Part shown: positions 22,106-33,171 of the stretch, piece by piece | How positions within the stretch are numbered: position 1 is the stretch's first letter | Layout: each line of letters starts with the position of its first letter | DNA from: Microbotryomycetes sp. JL201 | Lineage: Eukaryota > Basidiomycota > Microbotryomycetes | Reading direction: 5' to 3' | Length of the DNA: 64,000 nucleotides | Assembly (NCBI GenBank): GCA_033819885.1 | Contig: JAQYUZ010000046.1 | Span: 62,001 to 126,000, forward strand | The notes under the pieces: model-generated | Seen by the model: the letters and a program-made list of their open reading frames with translations, nothing else | Database searches by the model: none | Told to the model about the DNA's origin: nothing | Program-made: the position numbers and the translations under genes

Positions 22106-22520
22106 TTCGGCGCCCGGAGCGAGTGCGCACGCCATCTGCCTGGCTGGAGCGAGACTCTAGAGTGTTCCTCCGACGAAGATGGTTAGATCTGTAAATGTCG
22201 CCTTGAGGGTGAAAGTACGGCCTACGTAAGCAACCGTATGTCGACTCGCTCGCCAGACTACTTGCTGGAGTCTGATGGCCAAAACTCACTCGTCTTTAGG
22301 TCTTTTGCGGTGGATTGGCTCATTGGAAACACCCATATCATGCTGCTGCTTTCGTCTGCAAGTTTCGGTTCAGGAGCCTGACCGCGTCGATCGTGACTGG
22401 ACAACCCGAGAAGCGATCTCATTGTAAGCGATCGGCCACTTCTGCCTTTAGCTCTGGCGTGAATTGATAGTATATTGCAAAAGACTACGGGCGCACAAAA
22501 GCATTGTGTCGGCCCAATTT
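22106..22520. other. intergenic region
   Basis: About 415 bp between the inverted duplication and the stop codon of the minus-strand DPBB membrane protein. Only short overlapping frames are present; nothing is recognised. Confidence 0.45.
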
Positions 22521-24382
22521 TTAATCGTCTTTGAGCCAATTTGACCAAGAATGCTCTTCAGAGCCAGCAGGCGCGCCTTTGATTGATTGCATGTCTTTCA
22601 GGCTCGGAGACGTGTTCAAAGGAACGAGACCCCATACGATATCAAGCGGGTCTGCGTCTGTGTCTGCGAGACTGATATCGTGCAAGTGGGCCAAGTCATC
22701 GGACGAGAGCGTCAAGGCTTTGAATGCTGTGCGAGACAGTTCGATAGAGCTGTCATGGAGAGAGTGCAGTGAGCTTTGAGGGCGATACTGTCACATGCGT
22801 TGACGTACTTGGGATCACATCTGCAAAGAACGCAACTCGTCAGTTTTCGCCCTCGTCTCCTGGAGTCATCGAAAGCCAACTCACTTTGTGCAAGCTCCGG
22901 TCACCCAGACTTGAACAGTTGCTCCTGTTTGCAGGTTGGAGACCAAGACTGTAGAATTGCATGTGGCATACGTTCCGCTCTGACCGGTACCGACAAACTG
23001 CGAAACAATTGCGTGAGTTCTCGTTCGGATCTGTGCCTGATACTACTTACAACTGGCAATGGAATGGCAGCGACAAAGTCTTGATCTGTCGTGACCGCTC
23101 CGCAAGGCGTCAAATGTCCAGCTGTATCGAAAACAAATCAGTCTAGAGGGTTTGAGAGGACGCGAATCGAACAAAGCTCACAAGCAGAGTATACGTGACT
23201 GCGTCCTTTAAAAGTCTGAAACGCCTCGGTCGCTAAAGACATGCGAAAGGGGACGGACAAGTAATTGACGGCATTGTTGGCTTGCTGCGTATGGGCTGAC
23301 GAGCGGTTGTCAGTTGAAGCCGAGACATGCGAGAGCAGACTCACCGGGAAGAATTGCCTGGGTCGTCGATGTGGTGCTAAGAGTCTGAGTCGCTTCCCAG
23401 TGACCGTTGTCTTGCCCTGGCAGACTGATCAGCTTGTGCAAAGTAATGGTTGCACTCGTCGCCGGGGAAGAGGCGCCACCGGCTTCAATTGCAATAAGCT
23501 CGGTTTGCGTTTGCATACGAGTCATCGTTTGCTTGGAAGCTGTTGGATGGGCAGAGAGAAACATGTCCTCGTCATCGTCTTTGAACCAGTCGACTGGGTT
23601 CCAGCTCCAATCAAAGTCGTCATCTTCATTGATGTTTGATGACAGGTCACTCGGCGAAGCAGTTGGACTTGCGAGGGTCTGAATTGAAGGTGGAGGAGCA
23701 AAACCTGGGTGTGATAAGCCGCTCTGATGGCCGTCTGTTGGCAGAGCTTGACCGCGTTGCAAAGCGTCTCCAACTTCTTTTGATAGTTGCTCGCCGACTC
23801 TGTGATTGTTGAGTACGACGACGACGATGGCGACAAGTCCGATAATGACCACGAGGGAGGCTCCTATGCCGACGTACAATGCTGTGCGACGAGGTGCAGA
23901 TTTTGTCGCCGGAGATGATGGTTGCGACGATCGCTGGAGAAAGCCTGGCAAAGGCAGAGGACGGCGAGTCGAGGCGTTTTCCAGGTCGTACATGGTTGCG
24001 CCGTTGGGGTTTTCGCGATATCGCGAGTCTGTTGCTCTCACGGAGGTAGACGCAGAGTCGAGGCGTGAATAGCGTTGCTATCCGACATGAACCGAGTACG
24101 TCAGGACGTACGACGTTGCGAAAAAGTCTCCGCTCCGCCACTCACGCTGTCGCGTTTTCCTAGAGCGCGCATGACGCGGCTCTTCGGCGGCTTCTCAAGG
24201 TCAAACAGCTCTTGCTCCAGTGCGTGATCTTCAGAGTCAGTTGATGCATCGCTAGAAAGCGAGTTTCGGCGTGCCTGCGATTGTCGAGCGGGCAGAGGAA
24301 GGCGTATGTGGCTGTCATCGTCGTCAGAGTCTGGTGCACGCTTGAGATCGTCGTATCGCTCGTGATCCGAGTACCTTGGCAT
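22521..24382 (-). CDS. type II membrane protein with extracellular DPBB domain
   Basis: Seven exons in transcript order: 24382-24146, 24077-23345, 23295-23182, 23121-23051, 22997-22885, 22820-22809, 22749-22521; 1509 nt, 502 residues. The N-terminus is acidic and Ser-rich (DSDDDDSHI), followed by Arg-rich segments. One helix comes next (ALYVGIGASLVVIIGLVAIV), so most of the protein faces outside. A disordered acidic stretch (EDDDFDWSWNPVDWFKDDDED) leads to a DPBB fold: PCGAVTTDQDFVAAIPLP, SGTYATCNSTVLVSN, GATVQVWVTGACTKC, then IELSRTAFKAL. The CTKC..IELS pattern corresponds to the CPTC..LDLS pattern in the two secreted DPBB proteins of this window. A 12-nt exon (22809-22820) encodes CDPN between strong splice sites. 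It is divergent from the ARID gene. Confidence 0.75.
22809..22820 (-). other. 12-nt microexon
   Basis: On the minus strand, TTTGCAG precedes and GTACGTCA follows the 12 bases, both strong sites. Its product completes the CTKCDPN segment of the DPBB domain. Skipping it would keep the frame but remove one of the conserved cysteines. Confidence 0.6.
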
Positions 24383-25494
24383 GTTCGGCTGAAGGATGAG
24401 AGGAACCAAGTCAGTCTGGTGCAAGCAGCGTCCTCTCCTGCTCCGCGGAGTTCCGTAAAGACTCAGGAGCCGACGTGTCTTGTCGTGAAAGCTGTGCTCA
24501 TGTTTACCCTCGAGATTTTCTTTTTTTTTTTTTTGATTATTTTTCAAAGGTGTCACGTGCGACGAACAGTGTTACCGTTGTGATGGACACTTTGGCGTTC
24601 GCACGTGGCAAACGAGTCGCGTGCGGCCGACGCGGGAGGTCTATGCGGGTATTAATAAAGGTAAGAGCAGGCGATGCCCGAACGCGCTGGTGACTTGATC
24701 TGTATGCCAACTAGCTGAAGGGGCTGCCCCGAATAATTCTCTGTGCAGTCAAACAGGGCATCCGCCGCGGCTCCGTCCGTTTTGGCTGAATCCTTACTCC
24801 CCGGACATTGCGCGTCGACGTCGAGTAGTCCGGCGAGGCCAGCGAGCAACACTGTGACGCCGCGTGGTGCCGACCCGTAACGGCGTGTGGCTGCTCAACT
24901 GCGCTCAAGGTCAGTTTCGGTCCTCGTCCCCGCCGCACGCGAACGGACGAGCTCGGCAGTGACGGGCACGCAACGACAGAACGTAACGACGTCGGCAAAT
25001 CCTCGGATAGGCAAGGTGGGCTAGGCTGGACCTGTCACTCGAACTCGACACGCCCTTGTCAGTGTGCAATCAGCGCATCGGCCGAGCACCGAAGCGGCCC
25101 GGCTGCGCGAGACACCACGCCCATGAGCGGCACAAGCGGCGCACACCAGATATGTTTCAGGAAATAACCAAACTGGCCCCATTGGCCGTTGAGCGGCGAA
25201 AGATCGCTTGCGGCCTTCGGTCGTCGCGGCCGCTGGCGTCACCTCGAACCGGCCCCGCGACGCACAAAGGGGCGCGCAACCATGATGGAACATCTGCCAG
25301 GTTCAGAGAGAACATCACGCATCCGCGCAGCACGCCTCTGCGGGACATCATGCCGGCACATCACGCTGCCCGCTCACGCAAGCCACCGCTGACTCGCCAC
25401 ACTTGGCTTATTCATTGGCCATATTTGCATGAAAACAGATTAGAAGCGCATCGAAACCTCCAGCTCGACTCTGACCCAGCGCAAGTCTGCCGCC
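24383..25494. other. divergent promoter region (1.1 kb)
   Basis: Separates the minus-strand DPBB membrane-protein gene from the plus-strand ARID gene. It contains a T-tract at 24521-24532 and an AT-rich tattaataaagg near 24651. No gene is supported, although frames of up to 187 codons occur (25056-25619 plus) that run into the ARID gene. Confidence 0.5.
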
Positions 25495-25560
25495 ATGGAC
25501 CTCAACAACCTCGCCGGCCTCGGTGGCAACGCGTTTGGCTATCAGCAGCAGCCTCTGCAA

Positions 25561-25594
<34 letters not shown>

Positions 25595-26726
25595 CTCTCA
25601 ACCTCAACTTTGGCTTTAATGCAATGCAGCAGCGCCCACAGCAGCCACAGCAGCAACACCAACAAGCAGTGCCAACGGCCGCGCAGCTGCAAAACTTTCT
25701 CGCGGCCATGCAGCAACAATCTCAGGCTGCCCAGGGCCTCAACCCGCAACAACAGCAATTTTTGCTGCAGCAGATGGCTCAGCAACAGCAACAGCAACAA
25801 CAAAGGCAGCAACAGTTGCAGCAGCAGCTGGCGCAAATGAAGCCGACGACGCAGAACGCGGACCACATCGCGAACCTGCTCAAGTCAAACCAGCTGGCGA
25901 GTACTCGAGAGTTTATGAGAACGCTGTCTCGTCACTCATTGGCTACGTTTCACAGACGTCTGAGCAATACAACTTGCTCGCGAGCCAGATCACGGCCATG
26001 CAACAGCGGCCGCCATCAGCTCAGCTCAACCAAGCTCAGCAGCTGCAGCAGGCACAATACAACAATGGCAGTAATGCTCTTGCGACTTTGAATCAGCTGC
26101 AGCAACAACAGCAGCAGCAGCAGCGACCGCAGCCGCAAAACCCGTCTGCATTGTTCTCAACACCGACATCTGCTCCGTTGCAGCAGCAGCAACAACCACA
26201 ACAATCACAACAACATCAAGTGCAAGCACAGATGACGAATCCAGGATTAAGCTTGCCCGCTGTTTCGACTGCTACTGACGAGCAAGGACGTATCCCATAC
26301 GGCGCACTCGCCCAGTATGTCGAGGCCGGCAACAAAGTCAAGCAGTATCAGACTCGGATCAATCTGATACAATCGGCTCTGTCGACGGGCATGATTGGCG
26401 GTCAGGACGGCCAACCGGCAAAACCGGTTGCACCAGAGCAGAAAGCTCAGTTCGAGGTGCAACTCAACCAGCTGAGGTGTGTTGACTTGCTGGTTCCCGG
26501 ATTGCTTGTCTGACATGCTTTGACGCAGGCAACAAGGTATCATGTTGCAGCAATTCGCTGCTTCATTCCAAAATCAATGGGGCGTGCAGCGGATACAAAA
26601 CGACATGGCGTCCCACAAGGCAGAGCGCAATGTTAGTCAATTGCCTCGAAGGGAAAAAAAAAATTGCTGAACTCGATGGATCCATTCGTTTTGCAGGCTG
26701 CCGGGGCGGCTGCATCGACGCAGAGC

Positions 26727-26774
<48 letters not shown>

Positions 26775-29586
26775 CAACAACAACAACAACAACAGCAGCA
26801 GCAGCAGCAGCAGCAGATGTCGCAAACGCAGCAAGGCTTGAACGGAAACCTCAACGCAGCTTCTCTTGCCGCTTTCCAAGCCCAGCTCAACGCGAGGAGC
26901 GGGGCAGGTCCTTCCAGCTCGCCTATTCTCGGACAGCAAAACACCGCAATCAACCAGACCCATCAAGCTCTTTTGAATTTTCAGCAACAACAGCAACAGC
27001 AACAGCAGGCACTGTCTCAACAACAACAGCAACAGGTCCAGCTGGGACAGATGAACGTGATTCCTTCAAACTTGTCGACGAGAGTAAGTGATGCGTGCAA
27101 TTTGCCTTGGTCGTTATCCTAACTTGGAACGCGCCTGCAGATGGATCCGAGGCAGTTTATGCAGTCCCTGGTCGAATTCATGAAGCAGCGCAAAGAACCG
27201 CTCACCTCTTTGCCTGCAATCGACGGCAAGAGCGTTGATCTCTACCAACTGTATCAACTCGTCGTCATGTCCGGTGGCAGCAGCACCGTGAGTTGCGCAC
27301 CGTCTTTAGTGCCGCGCGCCCAAAAGCTGACAGTTCGCCGTGGGCTAGGTCAATGCCAAAGGCTTGTGGCACCGTATTGCCAAGCAACTTGGGTTCGACG
27401 TTGATGTGTCCTCGGCGACGATGCACAACGAAAGTTCCCCTGAGACGACGCGCATCTCGATGGAGTTGTCGCAAATCTATCAGAGGTTGTTGCGGCCATA
27501 CGAAGATGCAAGTTTGAGCCGGTCTGTGTCAAGCAGTGCATGTTTTGCTGATAGATATGCCTTTTTAAGAACTTTCAAAAGTCGCTCAACAAGCAGAGGC
27601 AGGCAATTCTTGAAGCACAAGGCATGACCGGCGGCGCTCTCGACAAAGAAAGTCTTGCAAATCTTCAAGCACGCCTGGCAGCGGGCATGGCTCAAGGGAC
27701 TCAAGCAGCAGCGGCCGCTTCTGGATCGCCACAGCTCAACAACCTCGGCTTGCGGCCTAATTCAACTGGCGTGCAACCGTCTCTGGCATCCATCTTGCCC
27801 GGACAAAACACGAATGTGCCTATATTTAATAATCTGCATCAGCAGCAGAACCTGGCAGGTAATTTGAACGCGACTCAGCTCGAGACAATCAGGCAGCAGC
27901 AGCAACAATCGCAGATGCAGCAGCAGCTTTCATCGGCCGCGCCAATGTACCAAACTGGACAAACGAGCCTCGGCCTTGACATGCCCTCCTCGTCATCCTC
28001 GAACCCGGCGGCTGCCGGTCAGCCTCAAGGCCGCGGACAGGTCCCGCTCAATCCCGAGCCTACGCCAGAGCACTTACAGGAAGCACGCAACAAGGTTGCT
28101 CAGATCAAGAAAATGCTGGACGCCCAAGTGCATGCTTACAAGCCGATTGAATTGCCCCAAGACGAAAAACTCAAAATTAGCCAGTACACGAACCAACTTG
28201 CGCCGCTCGTCGACAAGGTCAACGGGTTGATGCCATTGTTTTTGGCCATATCTGGATCAATTGAGAGCGTCATCAGGCTGATGAGATTTGTACGTAGACC
28301 GGCCATGGGTCGGTTCGCCGCATGCTGACGACCGAAATGTTGCGCAGGCGGCTATGTTTGCCGAGCACGTCAAGATGCTTCCGTCGGGTCGCGTCCTCAT
28401 GGACAGACAAACGCTCGCCAACATGAAGGACATGTTTGACAAGACGTTCGCGTACGTCAAATTTCATCACAAGCCGAAGCGAGAAAGTGCGGCCGCCAGC
28501 GCGGACCCGACCCAGTCGCCCCTGCTTAGGGATCAGTTCTCAGTCATGGCTCAGAAGAATGCGGCGCTGCGCGTCGAAGACCTCAAGCCGCCGCCGTTGA
28601 AACGTGCCAGACGGCAGTCCAACTCTGCCACGTCGCCAGCGGCCCCCTCGCCTTCGACGCCCAACTCTCAAGCAGAAGGCATCGAGTCGCCCCCAAAGTC
28701 TGCTGCGACGCCACGTACGAAAGCAGCTGCCAAGCGCGGCCGCAAGAATATTAATGACGCCGCCGCCAATGCTGCCTCGCCGCCGATCAAGACTGACTCG
28801 CCGAGGACGATTGTCGCATCTCCTTTGTCGATGAGCATGGCACCATCCCCTAAACCTATCGTCGCTCCTCCGATGCCGACAGTGCCAGAAGAGGAGCCGC
28901 TTGCCGTCAAACGCAAACGCGAAGCTGAAGAAGCGCAAGCGGATCCCGACTCGTTCATCGAAAAGACATTGCGAGGGCTGACTCGACCGGTTGATGGTTC
29001 ATCTGCGCTGTCACGCGACTTGACGAGCCAGTTGCCGTTTGATTTCCAGCCTGCGTTGCCTCTTGTCACGAACGCAGCATCATCCGTGTCGTTTGTCAAC
29101 AACGGCAATATGCCTTTGCTGAGCATTCCTGGCGTGTCTGTGACAAGCTCGACGTCGATGACATCTGCGCCTGCCATTGCGGGCAATGCGCCGGCCGATC
29201 CGTTCAACTTTGACTTGTTTATCGACGCTTCGGCGGCCGGCTACGTCGACGACGATGTTGCGACTCCAGACCTTGGCAAAGATGGACCAGACGAAGCGTC
29301 ACCTCCCTCGGATGACGAGCGAGAACAAAGTCAGCGAACGGCCGCGTCAAAGTCTTTATCGACGCAAGGCGCTGCACCGGCGTCTGCTTTCATGGCTGGT
29401 CGTGCTGGTGTTGCCGAAAAGACAATGTTTGGTGGACCTGCTGACGGACATGCGGACGACGGTTCGGACAAATGGTGGTTGACGCCAAGCGCGGACGCTT
29501 CCGTTCCAGACACGTTTTCGTGGACGAACGATGCGATGCCGGCAGGGACGTGGTCCATATTCGCGACGGATACTTTTCTTGACTAA
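25495..29586 (+). CDS. ARID-domain, Gln-rich SWI1-like chromatin-remodelling subunit
   Basis: Eight exons: 25495-25896, 25956-26476, 26529-26631, 26697-27083, 27141-27287, 27349-27507, 27570-28289, 28348-29586; 3678 nt, 1225 residues. The N-terminal third is Gln-rich with several long runs. An ARID/BRIGHT DNA-binding domain spans exons 5 and 6 (FMQSLVEFMKQRKEPL, DGKSVDLYQLYQLVVMSGG, NAKGLWHRIAKQLGF, LSQIYQRLLRPYED). After it come a helical segment (QEARNKVAQIKKMLDAQVHA) and a Pro/Ser/Ala-rich nuclear-type tail with KRARR and KRKREAEEAQ. This layout fits fungal SWI1, the ARID subunit of SWI/SNF, which contacts DNA without strict sequence preference. Two introns need GC donors (25897 and 27508). 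Orthology to SWI1 rather than another ARID protein is inferred from the Gln-rich layout. Confidence 0.75.
25897..25955 (+). other. GC-AG intron (first intron of the ARID gene)
   Basis: The donor reads CAGCTG|GCGAGT and the acceptor TTTCACAG. Nearby GT donors (gtactc, gtcaaa) are in the wrong phase to join the open frame that starts with TSEQYNLLASQ, whereas this GC site joins it in phase 0. Confidence 0.65.
26727..26816 (+). repeat. 30-codon CAG/CAA tract (polyglutamine)
   Basis: Ninety bases of uninterrupted CAG and CAA codons encode 30 Gln in a row; the middle is a CAA block flanked by CAG runs. Pure triplet tracts like this change length easily, and the other frames are open only because of the repeat. 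Confidence 0.95.
27508..27569 (+). other. GC-AG intron after the ARID domain
   Basis: The donor reads GAAGAT|GCAAGT, a perfect GC-type donor, and the acceptor is TTTTTAAG. It joins RPYED to NFQKSLNKQ in phase 0, as expected at the end of an ARID domain. Confidence 0.75.
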
Positions 29587-29872
29587 TTATTCTTGGTCAC
29601 GCCCGACTTTCTCGGTTCTCGGTTGTATCTTTTTTACCTTTGTTTGTTGCGTTCACATTGATGCGACTCGTCATGTATTTATTTGTAGCTGTTGCTCGTT
29701 GTTTTGTCCGTCTCGTTCCCGGATCATTCGTTGTATTGAAATCGAAACGTGCTCGTGGTCTTCGCCGTAAACGACAAACTCCGAGGAATTGACGGCGCGA
29801 CTCCTGTGCAAGATCGCGCTATCCTTTACGGGTTTGTCGCTTTTGACCTCTTGGTTCATCAGTCAGAATTAA

Positions 29873-30675
29873 ATGTCATCCTCGTCGTCCGAGCAAGACG
29901 AGAAATTAAAGCGTGAGGAGCACCATCACCGACATGGTGTGCGCAAGCGAGTCAAGCGGCATCTGCATCGAGCTCACGAGAGAGTCAAACACGGACATGA
30001 ACAATTCAAAGCGTATCGCAAAGTAAAATTGAAAGCAGGACGTCACGTGGTCAGTCGCACGCTCAATGAGTACATACATTTGCATGGATTGAAGGTTGCT
30101 GACGTTCGAACGGAATGACCCTGTTGAAGCACTTGCACGAGATGTCAAAACGAACAACAGTCATCATTTGCTGTGTTGTGACTGTGTTGATGCTAGGACT
30201 CGGAGGTTTGGTGTACTGGAAAGGCTGGTGGCAAACTTGGTACGACTGGATTCACGACTTTGTGATTTTCCCAGGTCGGTCAACTCGTAGACAGACCTTG
30301 ATCCACAAAAAAGGGGGATTGTTGACAAGCTTCCTTTTTTGCGTTTTCGTTGACGGGAACAAAGAACTCAAGAAACCTTTTGATGCTGAAGAAGCTTTCA
30401 AGTCGGCCACGTCCGCCGTCGTATCTGTCGCGACCAGTCTCGCTTCTGAAGCAAGACGAGTCATAGATAAAGCAGGTGACGGAGCAAAGGATGCAGCGAA
30501 CGACGTCAAGGATTTCTTCAAAGGGATTGGCAAGCGTGACGAGTTTGACAGGCTTGATTATGTCGAGGCGATTGCTACGACAAGCGCTGTATGGGATGGA
30601 GCGACGATCTCGGTTGCACTACAGGCTTCGCGTCCGACATTGAGCATCGTCAAGCCAACTCGGGGGTGTGTATAA
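29873..30675 (+). CDS. small single-pass membrane protein, unknown function
   Basis: Three exons: 29873-30049, 30130-30274, 30365-30675; 633 nt, 210 residues. The first 60 residues are extremely basic and His-rich (EEHHHRHGVRKRVKRHLHRA). One membrane helix follows (VIICCVVTVLMLGLGGLVYW) with a Trp-rich border (WKGWWQTWYDWI). The C-terminal half contains an amphipathic helix (SLASEARRVIDKAGDGAKDA). I do not recognise the family. The second intron is 90 nt and has no stop in the reading frame, so both spliced and unspliced forms would be translatable. The first junction was chosen because GTCAGT and a late AAG acceptor with a CTGAC branch-like site restore the frame. Confidence 0.5.
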
Positions 30676-31045
30676 CATGCATGCGGTTTCACCGGAATGC
30701 AAGTGCGGGCCGGTCGGGCGCAGGCCGAGTCGCGTCTAGAGCCGTTGAATGACTGCTCGACGAATGAATGTATTCTTTTCCGACTGGCACGAGACATGCC
30801 AGTCGTGTCGCAAAGATGCTTGTGTTATATTCACGCGTTTGTAGTCTTCTTGTTGATCGAGTCGAGCGTTCCAACGGCTTTTGCTTGGCGTTGTCGACTG
30901 CGGGCGATCTGTTCATTTTGCGTCGAGGCGCGCGTCTCTCGTTTCCGGTTCAAACGGCAGCACGAACGACCTTGTCCTTTGGCAGAGCGCCCGACTGTTC
31001 TGATCCGCTGGTCCGAGTCGTGTGCCTGCAAGGCAGCAGCAAGGG
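30676..31045. other. intergenic region
   Basis: About 370 bp between the small membrane protein and the second double-DPBB gene. Only overlapping short frames are seen; likely the promoter of the DPBB gene. Confidence 0.45.
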
Positions 31046-33171
31046 ATGCATTCGTCGATCGCGACTGCAGGAGCCGTCGCGCTCTGGCTCACGGCCGCCA
31101 CAACCGTCTCGGCCTCACACGAGCGCAGGCACTTTGCCCGAGACGCTATCCATCGTGTCATTGTCAAAAAGAGTCAGTCCTGCACACATGGCGTGTCGTG
31201 CCTGTCCGCGAATCGTCGTCCGGACTCGGACAAGACGCGACTTGTTTCAGGAATGTTTGCTGATCAACATGGCAATCCACACCCCACTACCGCCTCGGAC
31301 GGCAACGTCACACAGGGCAAGACGTGCCATTGGTCGGTAAGCTTGTCATGGACCCCCCGCGTGTATGCTTCTGCGTGCACTGACCGCGCTTTTTGGTCTG
31401 TGCGCGCACGCGTCCTCTCGCCTGGGCAAATATCCAGCCAAACTTGCTCTGCCCGGCACACTCGACAGGTCCGAAGCAACAGTCGAAAACGCCACAACGA
31501 ACGCGACTGGCAACGATGCACCTCAAACATCAGCGTGGCGCATCGGCGAGGCGCTCTGGTTCAACCAAACTGGCACAAGCACGGGCGCGTGCAAGCGAGT
31601 CCACACGTCAGTGCATAGACTGAACCTGTGTCAATATCATCGAACAGGGTGCTTACGACGTCCCTGTCCTCTACAGCAACGAGGACCTTGTGTTTGGTCT
31701 AAGTGCGCCACTGTACGGATCGCTCGGACAAATCTCACCAGACTGCGGTCGCCTCGTCGAGGTCGAGCACATTGAATCCGGCAAGACGTGAGTTCTCGTT
31801 TGATGTAAACACTCACGCTCATCGCAGGCTCATGCTAATGATACGCTCTCTCACAGCCTCACCTTGCCGGTTACCGACTCGAGCGGCAACGAATACTTTA
31901 CCTTGTCGATCCAAGCTTTCCGTCAATTTGCGCCACTGAGGACAGGACTGCTCGAAATCAAATGGCGATACGTAGGCGATTCGTCTACGGCGGCTGACGG
32001 CGGCGCCTCCAACTCGACCGCTCCGGCCCACAGTGGCAACTCGACAACGACTGCCCGTCCCGCCGGCGCGACGGCAGTCTCTACGGCCACAATCACTTCT
32101 GCTGCATCATCCGCCTCGGTCAACAGTGCCGCCTCGGCCCGCGAAGCCGCAGAATCGCGTGCGTCAGTGTCCTCGGCTCGAGCTGCAGCCGCTGAAGCCA
32201 GCAAGGAAGCTGCCGCTTCATCATCTTCCGCCGCCGCCGCCGCTGCTGCCGTAAGACACTCTTGCTCGAAACAAGCCGAGTCAAATCATCTGATGTTTTG
32301 CTTCCCTTCGTGCCCAGGCATCCGCATCTGCTGTCGCCGAACGCAAAGAGCGCGAAGCCCAAGACGCTCGCAAGAAAGCCGAGCGCGAAGAACGCGAGCG
32401 CAAGGAAGCTGCCGACCGCAAGAAAGCAGCAGCAGAAGAAGAAGCTGCTGCTGCTGCTGCTGCACGTCAGGCTCAAGAGAAGGCTGAACGAGAGGCGAGG
32501 GAAGAGGCTGAGCGCAAGGCGAGGGAGCAAGAGGAGCGCAAGAAACGCGAGGAAGAGGAACGTCAGCGCCGCGAGGAGGAGGAGCGCAAGAGGCGCGAGG
32601 AGGAGGATCGCAAGAAAGCCGAGGAGGATCGCAAGAAGGCCGAGGAGGCCAAGAACAACAGCAACAACGGTGGTGGCAATGTCGTCCGCGGCGGGTTCGC
32701 GACGTTTTATTACCAGAATGGCAACCCTGGGTGAGCTCTCTGCCGTCCTGTTTAGAAGCGTTCTGCGCTGACCACTCCTGCTTTTTAGTCACGTGAGCTC
32801 GACTTGCGTTTCCTCGAACGAAAATAAGTAATGCTGACAACGTGAAACAAGTGCGGCACGGTCGCTGCCGAAAGTGACAAGGTGATTGCCTTGCCGACCA
32901 ACACGTATGCCAACGGAAAGCATTGCGGCAGACAGATTAGGCTCACGCGCACCGACAACGGTCGTTCCGTCGTTGCTACGGTCCGGTGAGTGCAACTAGG
33001 TTGACAGTCTGCGGTCTGCATCACACACACATTGACACTGGTTTCAATTACCCTAGCGACTCTTGCCCGACATGCCATAACGATCAAAGCCTCGACCTCT
33101 CGGTTGGAGCATTCAATGCCATTGCGTCAGAGTCCGAGGGCATGGTCCCGATCGAATGGGTGTGGGCGTAA
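31046..33171 (+). CDS. second secreted double-DPBB protein, with charged-helix linker
   Basis: It starts with a signal peptide (IATAGAVALWLTAATTVSAS). The resolved exons are 31046-31172, 31251-31336, 31648-31787, 31857-32250, 32318-32730, 32789-32792, 32852-32985 and 33057-33171; the exons between 31337 and 31647 are uncertain. The first DPBB contains LWFNQTGTSTGACKR, then DCGRLVEVEHIESGKTLTLP and SIQAFRQFAPLRTGLLEIKW. A Ser/Ala-rich linker passes into about 100 residues of nearly pure Glu, Arg, Lys and Ala, then an Asn/Gly hinge. The second DPBB follows (GGFATFYYQNG, CGTVAAESDKVIALP, IRLTRTDNGRSVVATV, DSCPTC, LDLSVGAFNAIASESEGMV). It is the paralogue of the minus-strand gene at 7699-9556, with the same domain order. 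The likely role is binding or loosening wall polysaccharide. Confidence 0.75.
32336..32655 (+). other. segment encoding an ER/K-type charged helix
   Basis: This stretch encodes long alternation of acidic and basic residues (for example EREAREEAERKAREQEERKK and REEEERKRREEEDRKKAEED). Such patterns form stable single alpha-helices in known myosins and kinesin-related proteins. Here it lies between two extracellular DPBB domains, where it could act as a stiff spacer. Confidence 0.7.
32789..32792 (+). other. 4-nt microexon
   Basis: The bases TCAC lie between a strong acceptor (CTGCTTTTTAG) and a strong donor (GTGAGC). The exon before ends with two bases of a codon (GG), and the exon after must start in phase 0 at TGC for the conserved CGTV. 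Only inclusion of exactly four bases (GGT CAC) restores the frame; a single intron 32731-32851 gives a quick stop. Confidence 0.65.

Noticed and set aside
26633-26953. Poly-Cys and poly-Leu minus frames around the CAG tract
   Set aside because: Pure artefact of the triplet repeat being open in all frames.
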